Assembly (NCBI RefSeq): GCF_030929595.1
Contig: NZ_JAVFVR010000001.1
Location: forward strand, 558,001-622,000
DNA length: 64,000 nt
Reading direction: 5' to 3'
DNA from: Flavobacterium sp. LHD-85
GTDB lineage: Bacteria; Bacteroidota; Bacteroidia; Flavobacteriales; Flavobacteriaceae
The notes below the pieces were generated by a model, which ran no database searches, had not been told where the DNA came from, and worked only from the letters and a program-made list of their open reading frames with translations. The stretch's first letter is position 1. Every line of letters starts with the position of its first letter. This document shows, in pieces, positions 25,874 through 32,917 of the stretch. Both the position numbers and the translations under genes were made by a program.

Positions 25874-26614
25874 ATCAAAAAAAATACAAACTATTGATTT
25901 TTAAACAATTAATAAAATAAAAAATAGTACTAAAAAAAAGTTAATTTTAAAAAATAACACTACATTATATTTTTGAGTGAAAACTTTATTAAATATTATT
26001 AAAACTACAACGTGGTAGTACTACAAAACAACCTATAAAGAGCTATTTTATAGACTATTACAGCAAAAAAAGTTTCAGATTTTGCAAAAACCAAAAAATA
26101 GAGAATATCATATTTTTACCCTACTTTTTTTACATTATTAATAATAATTTTTACTGAAAGAAAAATCTTATTTTCAATAAATTTACAGGAAAAAACTTAT
26201 TTTTAATACGTTTTTTAAGCTTGTAATTGTAAAATTTCGTCTTCGAAAATGGAGAAAAACGCCATTTTTAATGCAAAATGATGAAATACGGCCATTTTCA
26301 TCTAATTGAAAAACTGAAAAGCCTTTTTGTCTTAAAAGGATTTTAAAGACTTAAATTAATTTTGATTTGTAGAGATGAAAAAACACTTCGCATACGCATC
26401 AAAAAGAACAACAGCGAGAGCCCAAATCTTTATGAAAAAAGCAGAAAGAATCTCAGCCTAGCTTCTCAAGTCCTCTGATAATGTTCTAAACAGAAAGGAA
26501 AAAGAATTTAGCTGGAATACAGCCCAAAAATTGAATTGGAACAACACTTTTTTGGCTTTATACCCCTTATTAACATCCACAAGCATCAATTATTTGACTG
26601 CTAAACCTATAAGT
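25874..26614. other. Long AT-rich gap upstream of susC
   Basis: About 740 bases with no supported gene. The part nearest susC is very AT-rich promoter DNA. Around 26240-26310 there are short imperfect hairpins built on AAAATGG/CCATTTT. A plus-strand box TAATTTTG (26357-26364) is followed by a 28-codon basic frame (26375-26461, starting MKKHFAYASKRTTARAQIF), then by about 150 bases in which the same frame continues past a TAG stop. I do not recognise any of it. Confidence 0.5.
26375..26461 (+). CDS. Possible 28-residue basic peptide
   Basis: The frame ATG 26375 to TAG 26461 encodes a basic peptide with nine Lys/Arg residues, beginning MKKHFAYASKRTTARAQ. A TAnnTTTG box (TAATTTTG) ends 10 bases before the ATG, which is very close and would give a leader of only a few bases. 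There is no family I recognise and no terminator directly after it. It may be a chance frame. Confidence 0.2.
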   Translation: MKKHFAYASKRTTARAQIFMKKAERISA

Positions 26615-26646
26615 AAAAAAAAAGCCCGTAATCGAAATTACGGGCT
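26612..26646 (-). terminator. Intrinsic terminator of the first Sus operon
   Basis: A perfect 10-bp stem AGCCCGTAAT/ATTACGGGCT (26623-26632 with 26637-26646) and a run of A on its left that reads as a long T tract on the minus strand. It ends the SusC-SusD-lipoprotein transcript that starts at 32572. Confidence 0.88.
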
Positions 26647-26736
26647 ACCAGGCAATAAACTTAACTTAAACTAACCATAGTTTAAATCTTAAAATACACT
26701 TTCAGCATTAGAATAAAGCGTAAATAAGGTTTGAAA

Positions 26737-26772
26737 TTCGAAAAAGGAATTTTTTAGTCTTCCTTTTTCGAA
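26737..26772 (-). repeat. 13-bp perfect hairpin after the lipoprotein gene
   Basis: TTCGAAAAAGGAA (26737-26749) and its exact complement (26760-26772) lie 20 bases past the stop codon on the minus strand, ahead of the main terminator. There is no T tract, so it may protect the 3' end of the message. Confidence 0.65.
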
Positions 26773-26791
26773 ATAACTAACACAAAATATA

Positions 26792-27586
26792 TTATTCAGG
26801 CTTATAGACAAAAGTCCAACCTGTTTTAGGATCTTTTAAACTTTTTGGTACATATAATACTAATTTATCTTCTGTAAGGGTAATAATATTATACTCATTC
26901 TCAGAGTTTCCAGCTTCATACCCCAAGATTTTTGATTTTTTAATAAATAACTTTTTGTTAGTAACATCCAAAACAAAGCTGCCCTTTTCAGCGGCTGCAG
27001 ATGCTGTTTGGTAATGGTTGTAATTTGGCGCACCATCCAAATCAAAATGCATTTTACCTTCAACATCTAGTGGAGGGCAACATTCTCCCCCTGCATTCCA
27101 CCATGCACTCATCGCCGAATTAGGATCATTCGGAGGAGACATAAACCAAAACAATTCACCTGAACCTGCAGTACCATCAAAAACCCATGTTTTACCTTCT
27201 TTAGCATTTGAACCTAATAAAGCTCCCCATTCTGGTGGAACAGGATGATCTAATACACTAATTGTAACAGGAATTGTTTTTTCAAAAAATTCTGCACCTA
27301 ACGTCCCTTTAAAAGCAAAATTAAAAGTTCCAGTCACCGGCATTGTAATAGTACGAGTATCTGTTAACGCCTTGTCTATTATATAATCCCAATAACCACT
27401 AATACCAGGACTAAGCATTTCAAGTTTAATTTCATTACCACCAGCCGTAGTATTTGTTGCTTTAAGCTGGACATTCTCAACAGTTGTTGAATTGCTCAAA
27501 TGCTGTTCGTCTACAATTGGGTCACACGCCGAAAAGACCAGCGTAAAGGCAGCAATTAGTAAATATTTTATATTATGAATTTTCAT
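26792..27586 (-). CDS. Probable surface glycan-binding lipoprotein (SusE position)
   Basis: A 264-residue lipoprotein (AAFTLVFSACDPIVD, lipidated C20). The N-terminal half (about 30-120) looks like an immunoglobulin/PKD-type module with a strand pattern ending KTIPVTISVLDH. The C-terminal half (about 125-264) is rich in Trp and Gly (WVFDGTAGSGELFWFMSPP, SAWWNAGGECCPP) and may form the sugar-binding face. It follows susC-susD, where loci of this type encode SusE/SusF-like surface binding proteins. It has no hydrolase motif. It is 28 bases after susD and ends before a hairpin and a terminator. Binding role is inferred from position. Confidence 0.65.
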   Translation of the reverse strand: MKIHNIKYLLIAAFTLVFSACDPIVDEQHLSNSTTVENVQLKATNTTAGGNEIKLEMLSPGISGYWDYIIDKALTDTRTITMPVTGTFNFAFKGTLGAEFFEKTIPVTISVLDHPVPPEWGALLGSNAKEGKTWVFDGTAGSGELFWFMSPPNDPNSAMSAWWNAGGECCPPLDVEGKMHFDLDGAPNYNHYQTASAAAEKGSFVLDVTNKKLFIKKSKILGYEAGNSENEYNIITLTEDKLVLYVPKSLKDPKTGWTFVYKPE

Positions 27587-27614
27587 CTTTCTAATTATTA
27601 ATAGTTAATAAATA

Positions 27615-29324
27615 TTACCACCCCGGATTTTGATTATAAACTCCATTTAATAGTCTTATTTCAGTTTCAGGAATCGGAACTAACCCTTTAGTTTCAGATC
27701 TGTATTTTACACTATAATTAGCATCAACACCGGAGTTTCTAACTTGAATCACATCATTAAATGCGGTATCTACATCTCCCCAACGAACTAAGTCAAACCA
27801 ATGTAATCCTTCGAAGGCCAACTCGTGTAAACGCTCTGTTTTGATATTATCAAGAGAATATCCAACAGGTCCTAATTTTGCTCTTAGTCTTACTGCATTC
27901 ATACCTTCTGGCGTTTTAGTAATTTCAGAATGCATTAATAATACATCAGCAAAACGCATAAGAATAAAGTCTTGAGCATGCATTAACTGCATATCGGTAA
28001 TTTTCCAATCGTACATCTGAACAAACATTCCAACATATGATCCTTTACCATTATCGTGCTGTAATGCAACATATTTTTTATTAAAATACCCTGTTTCATG
28101 ATCTCCTTTATCAGCTGCATAACCAGCTGTTCCTTGTTCTGCTTTACCCACTTCAAGTATAGATCCTCTTTTTCTTGGATCGGCATCATCCCATCCTGAA
28201 AATAATTTTGGATTTACAGTACACCATCCCCAACCTTCTCCAAAAGGTGCTAATGAGTTACCGCGTAATGAATTAAACAGAGCAAGTCTATTAGTATAAC
28301 TCTGACCATTTGTCCAATCCCAGCTACCAAAAGAGTATCTTTGCATAAACATTGTTTCAAAGTTTCCTGTTCCAAATGTTGGTGTAGCACCGTCTTGACC
28401 TACCCATGACAAACCTTCTGCTGCAGCCCAAGGCAATAGAGTATCATCTTTTGCGCTTTTATTTACATAAGAATATGGCCAAAGATTTCTAAAATCAGCT
28501 GCTAGCTTATAACCGCTATTATTGATACAATCATTTAAATAAGCCCCAACTTGTGTTGCCGTTAAAGCACCGCCTCCAACAAGAGGCAAATCTGTCGTTG
28601 CTTGCTTTTCGATGTTGCTCATGTAACCCGTATAAAACAAAAACACACGTCCCATATATGCTTCCGCAACCCATTTATTTGCATGACCGTATCTTGAAGT
28701 CGGAAGGCTTGTAAACGGTGTAGAAGGCATAGTTTCAATAGCTAGTTTTAAATCAGATGCGATTTGTGCGAATGTCTCAGTATAAGTCGATCTAGCAACT
28801 AATCTATCACCATCATATTTTACAATCAATGGTACCCCTCCAAAGAATTTTGCTAATCTGAAGTAAAAGAAAGCTCTCATAAACAAAGCTTCTCCAAGAG
28901 CTTGCTTTTTAAACTCATCTGCTAGTTGTGGCGTATCAAAATACTTAGAAAAATCTGCATCTGGAACTTTTTCAATAATAGCATTTGCTCTCGAAATTCC
29001 ATTATATGATTGTCTCCACATATCACGATACGTATCTTCAGCAGGATCCTCAAAATTATCTACCCATTTTGCCGATTTATCATCAGGACCTCCCCCACCA
29101 AGCATCATATTGTCCATCAAGTTTGCGGCTACTTGTTCTTCACTATGCACATTCGCTGTATAGATGGCATTATAAATACCTGCCATTGCTTCGTCTATAT
29201 CAGTAGGAGATTTATAAAAACTAGCTAAACTCTTTTCTGAAAGGTTCTCCGTATCCAGTTCATCATTACAGCTATACACTGTAAAAATTACTGAAATTGC
29301 TATTATATATCTTAGTTTTTTCAT
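27615..29324 (-). CDS. RagB/SusD-family lipoprotein of the first Sus operon
   Basis: A SusD homologue of 569 residues from the ATG at 29324 (MKKLRYI); a start 6 bases earlier is possible. The lipoprotein signal is SVIFTVYSCNDELD. The N terminus has the SusD pattern LASFYKSPTDIDEAMAGIYNAI and the C terminus ends TERLHELAFEGLHWFDLVRWGDV...IPETEIRLLNGVYNQNPGW. It pairs with the SusC that ends 11 bases upstream. It is longer than the other SusD of the locus (502 residues) and not a recent duplicate of it, so the two SusCD pairs probably bind different glucan fragments. Confidence 0.94.
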   Translation of the reverse strand: MKKLRYIIAISVIFTVYSCNDELDTENLSEKSLASFYKSPTDIDEAMAGIYNAIYTANVHSEEQVAANLMDNMMLGGGGPDDKSAKWVDNFEDPAEDTYRDMWRQSYNGISRANAIIEKVPDADFSKYFDTPQLADEFKKQALGEALFMRAFFYFRLAKFFGGVPLIVKYDGDRLVARSTYTETFAQIASDLKLAIETMPSTPFTSLPTSRYGHANKWVAEAYMGRVFLFYTGYMSNIEKQATTDLPLVGGGALTATQVGAYLNDCINNSGYKLAADFRNLWPYSYVNKSAKDDTLLPWAAAEGLSWVGQDGATPTFGTGNFETMFMQRYSFGSWDWTNGQSYTNRLALFNSLRGNSLAPFGEGWGWCTVNPKLFSGWDDADPRKRGSILEVGKAEQGTAGYAADKGDHETGYFNKKYVALQHDNGKGSYVGMFVQMYDWKITDMQLMHAQDFILMRFADVLLMHSEITKTPEGMNAVRLRAKLGPVGYSLDNIKTERLHELAFEGLHWFDLVRWGDVDTAFNDVIQVRNSGVDANYSVKYRSETKGLVPIPETEIRLLNGVYNQNPGW

Positions 29325-29341
29325 TGTCAATGTTTTAAATA

Positions 29342-32300
29342 TTAAAAATCTGCACTTAATCCAAACATTACTGTTCTAGATTGCGGATATAAACCTAAAT
29401 CTACTCCCGAAGCCCATGGAGCATTTGTATTGTCTCCAGACCAACGAACCTCTGGATCCATACCGTCATAATTTGTAAATGTGTATAAGTTATTTACAGC
29501 AACGTAGAATTTAAGATTCGAGATAAACTTAATATCTTTCAGTAATTCATTAAAATTATAGCCTACCGTTAAATTATTAATTCTCAAATAATCAGCATCT
29601 TGCATGTAGATATCAGAAATATAATTTGTATTTCTATTTGATACAGAACTTAATCGAGGCATCTTGTTTGAAGTTCCTTCTCCGTGCCAACGATCAAAAA
29701 CATCTGAAGTGTAATTTTGTTTTGGGCTATCAGCAAATGATCTGTATGATTGCATTACCTGCATTCCATATTTACCTGCAAGTGTTGAATTCAGATAAAC
29801 ATTTTTGTACTCAAAGTTTAATTGGATTCCTAATTGGAAATTTGCATTTGGATCTCCAAGAATTACTTTATCTTTTTCATCAATAACACCATCGTTATTT
29901 TGGTCAACAAAACGAACATCTCCAGGACGCTGATCATTAAAATAAGGCTGACCTGTTGGACCTACATATTCATTAACTTCTTGTTGGTTCTGCAAAATTC
30001 CAGCAGTTTTAAAACCATAGAAAGCTCCAATTGGATAACCTACTTGTGCTCTAGAAATTTCAGATGTACCTTGCGACAACACGTGAGCAGGTCCATTAAT
30101 TATACCATTACCATTGTCAATTCTAGTAATTTCATTTTTGTTAAAAGCACCGCTTACGGTTACGCCATATTTAAAATCTCCTATTTTATCTTTCCAAGAT
30201 ACAGAAACTTCAAAACCTTTATTTTCAATATCTCCTGCATTTTTGTAAGGATCATCAGCACCAGCAGTTCCTGGCAACTGTGCTTTAACCAGCCAGTCTC
30301 TAGTAGTTTTTTTATACCAGTCAAATGTTATCCCTAATCTTGAGTTGAAAAGACTTGCATCTAATCCTAAATCTAGCTGTTCAGATGTCTCCCAACTAAC
30401 TGACGGATTAGGCACAGACGCGGGATAGGCCGTTTGGCCAGAAACTGGCTTTGTGTCTCCAAAAAAGTAACCAGGAAAAGCATATTTAATGCTAGATGTA
30501 TAATAGAAAGCATAATCTGTATATTGGTTACCGTTTTGTCCCCAGCTAGCACGTAATTTCAAGAAATCAAGGTATTTTGAAGTGCCTGCCATAAAATCTT
30601 CTTTACTAATAACCCACCCAGCGGCCACAGACGGGAAATTTCCATACTGATACCCATCAGCAAAATTGGAAGATCCGTCACGTCGTATAACAGCAGAAAG
30701 AAGATATTTTTCTTTATAGTCATACTGTGCACGTGCAAAATATGACATAATTGCGCCTCCACCAGCTGCTTTATCAAAACCTGTCGTATTAATATCTGCA
30801 ATAGATCCAGGACTTTTTGTATTATTTAAATAAGCATATTTTGGATCATTTGGAAACAATAAACCATTTCTAGAACCATAGACATCATTTTCAACAATTC
30901 TTTTCCATAACTCTGTACCAATTACAGCGTTAATATTATGATTTCCAATTTGCTTTTGATATGCGAGAGTATTCGTCCAAGTTGAGTTTGCACCAAAGTA
31001 CTGAGATTGTGTTGCGCCATCAACAGCATCATTGTAAAGCACTCCCAAATGGTATGTTGGGTTCATTGTTCTGTTGTAACCAAACCATGAATCGATTCCG
31101 TATACGGTTTTAAATCTAAGATTCGAAATTGGCTCAACTTCTAGAAATACATTACCAATGATTTTATGGTCTTTTGGATAATTGTAATTACTTCTGTAAT
31201 ACATTACCGCCAAAGGATTTGTCTGATTTGTATTTAAACCGTCTAATGTAGGAGTAAATCCATATTCATTAATATTTCTATCAATTGCTGTCTGCCAATA
31301 AGCAGGCTGCAACGGGTTTTGAGTTAGAGCATTATGCAAGTCATTACCATAAATATTTCCATTTGAGACATCTCTTTTTTGAATATTGGTATACGTCAAA
31401 TTTTCTCCAATAGTAATGATATTATGGCTTTCATTTTTTTTCAAAACCATTTGCGTATTCATCCTTGCCGTTAATCTTTTAAATCCAGCATCTACAATAT
31501 TTCCACCCAATATACCGTCTTGATCAAAATATGAAACCCCAAATGAATATGTAATATCTTCAGTTCCACCTGTAATATTAAGCGAATGATTTACTATAGG
31601 AGCATCCTTTTTAGACATTTCATTTATCCAATTAGTTCCAGTCCAACCGTTTTGCAATTTATTCCAGATTTCTTCTCCAAGCTGTGTTCCAGCTCCTGGA
31701 TAATTACGCTCTAACCAATCATTAGAAGTTAGCATTGTTTTCCAGTCATTTGGCGCAAGTCCATCATTAACTCTCCCTTCATCCATGATATACATATACT
31801 CTTGAGCATTTAAAGGATCCAGATTTTTGTAGATGTTTTGAATTCCAAAATAAGTGTCATAAGAAATTCTAGCTGGCCTTCCTTTACGTCCTTTAACTGT
31901 AGTTACCAAAACGACTCCATTTGCCGCTCTAGAACCATAGATTGCAGCAGAAGCCGCATCTTTAAGAACATCAATAGATTCAATATCTGAAGGGCTCAAA
32001 TAATCGATATCACCTACAGCGACACCATCTACAATGTACAAAGGATTTGAATTTCCGATTGTACCAATACCACGGATGACCACTTTTGTACCTGCACCCG
32101 GCGTACCACTATTTCTTGTAATGCTTATACCCGGTGCAATACCTTGCAAAGCCTCCATTGCAGAACCAGTATTTAATTCCTGCAATGTTTCTCCTTTTAA
32201 GTTGGTAGAAGCACCAGTAATCAAAGCTTTCTTTTGTGTACCGTACCCGATAACCACAACTTCATTTAAACTTTGAGATACTGCTTTTAGAACAATTGTG

Positions 32301-32572
32301 AGCTTTGTTTTTCCGCCTATTGTCTCATTCACAGTTTCAAAACCAACGAAACTAATCGTCAAAGTTCCATTAGAGGGAGCGCTGATCTGAAATTTCCCAT
32401 CAAAGTCAGATGCAGTTGCTTTATTGGTCCCCTTTACTAAAACCGTCGCACCTGGGACGGGTAATCCACTTTCGTCATTAATGATTCCATTTACCGTCAC
32501 ATCCTGAGCAAATGCGACTACAGAAAACAGTAAAGACGAAACACAAAAAATAAACAATTTTGTTAATTTCAT
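29342..32572 (-). CDS. SusC/RagA-family TonB-linked transporter of the first Sus operon
   Basis: A 1076-residue SusC homologue with signal peptide (ending VAFAQ), regulatory beta sandwich (about 24-105), plug (SLNEVVVIGYGTQKKALITGAS; VIRGIGTIGNSNPLYIVDGVAVGDIDYLSPSDIESIDVLKDA) and barrel ending SRTVMFGLSADF. Its first 110 residues are close to those of the other SusC at 25747, while the barrels have diverged. This suggests that one pair arose by duplication with sequence exchange, or that the regulatory N-terminal part is under common constraint. It is the first gene of a three-gene operon and faces the regulator at 32918. Confidence 0.95.
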   Translation of the reverse strand: MKLTKLFIFCVSSLLFSVVAFAQDVTVNGIINDESGLPVPGATVLVKGTNKATASDFDGKFQISAPSNGTLTISFVGFETVNETIGGKTKLTIVLKAVSQSLNEVVVIGYGTQKKALITGASTNLKGETLQELNTGSAMEALQGIAPGISITRNSGTPGAGTKVVIRGIGTIGNSNPLYIVDGVAVGDIDYLSPSDIESIDVLKDAASAAIYGSRAANGVVLVTTVKGRKGRPARISYDTYFGIQNIYKNLDPLNAQEYMYIMDEGRVNDGLAPNDWKTMLTSNDWLERNYPGAGTQLGEEIWNKLQNGWTGTNWINEMSKKDAPIVNHSLNITGGTEDITYSFGVSYFDQDGILGGNIVDAGFKRLTARMNTQMVLKKNESHNIITIGENLTYTNIQKRDVSNGNIYGNDLHNALTQNPLQPAYWQTAIDRNINEYGFTPTLDGLNTNQTNPLAVMYYRSNYNYPKDHKIIGNVFLEVEPISNLRFKTVYGIDSWFGYNRTMNPTYHLGVLYNDAVDGATQSQYFGANSTWTNTLAYQKQIGNHNINAVIGTELWKRIVENDVYGSRNGLLFPNDPKYAYLNNTKSPGSIADINTTGFDKAAGGGAIMSYFARAQYDYKEKYLLSAVIRRDGSSNFADGYQYGNFPSVAAGWVISKEDFMAGTSKYLDFLKLRASWGQNGNQYTDYAFYYTSSIKYAFPGYFFGDTKPVSGQTAYPASVPNPSVSWETSEQLDLGLDASLFNSRLGITFDWYKKTTRDWLVKAQLPGTAGADDPYKNAGDIENKGFEVSVSWKDKIGDFKYGVTVSGAFNKNEITRIDNGNGIINGPAHVLSQGTSEISRAQVGYPIGAFYGFKTAGILQNQQEVNEYVGPTGQPYFNDQRPGDVRFVDQNNDGVIDEKDKVILGDPNANFQLGIQLNFEYKNVYLNSTLAGKYGMQVMQSYRSFADSPKQNYTSDVFDRWHGEGTSNKMPRLSSVSNRNTNYISDIYMQDADYLRINNLTVGYNFNELLKDIKFISNLKFYVAVNNLYTFTNYDGMDPEVRWSGDNTNAPWASGVDLGLYPQSRTVMFGLSADF

Positions 32573-32615
32573 TTTTCTAAAAATTTTGGTTAATTAATTA
32601 GTAATTTGATGCAAT
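32556..32615 (-). repeat. 60-bp sequence shared by both susC starts, copy 2
   Basis: Identical to 25731-25790. It includes the first 17 coding bases and 43 bases of leader. Confidence 0.9.
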
Positions 32616-32619
32616 TATA
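32612..32619 (-). promoter_or_regulatory. Probable -7 box of the first-operon susC
   Basis: TATAATTG on the minus strand, one mismatch from TAnnTTTG, followed by GCATC, in register with the box in front of the other susC. Confidence 0.5.
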
Positions 32620-32656
32620 ATGTTAAATTTTAATAAGTATTAGATTAATATTCTTT

Positions 32657-32699
32657 ACAAAAACACTTCAAATTAAATTTTAACACACTACAAAAACAC
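32657..32699 (-). promoter_or_regulatory. Direct-repeat operator of the first-operon susC
   Basis: Two exact copies of ACAAAAACAC at 32657 and 32690, 33 bases apart. The first copy is 85 bases from the susC start (84 in the other operon). The remaining gap up to 32917 is AT-rich promoter DNA for the divergent regulator and carries a direct repeat of ATGTTA near 32751-32770; nothing else is seen in it. Confidence 0.65.
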
Positions 32700-32917
32700 A
32701 ACATTTATCACTTAAATAATTAATTTACAATATTTTAATTTTGAAAAAAAAATGTTACAAAAATGTTAATTAAAAAAAACGTATATTACATTAGTTTAAC
32801 AACGACTATTGCGTTATAAATTAAAAATAATTCAAAAAACTTGATTGATTCTGATTGATAAATCAACAGTTTAAAATCAAAATAGAGCATTTATAATAAA
32901 AATATATTTAAAATTTT

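Noticed and set aside
26462..26680. Continuation of the 28-codon frame past its stop, as a pseudogene
   Set aside because: The translation matches nothing I know and runs through a terminator of the opposite strand, so decay of a real gene cannot be supported.
29834..30337. 167-residue plus-strand frame within susC
   Set aside because: Its translation is an Ile/Asn/Phe-rich mixture without a domain, and the minus-strand SusC is certain here.
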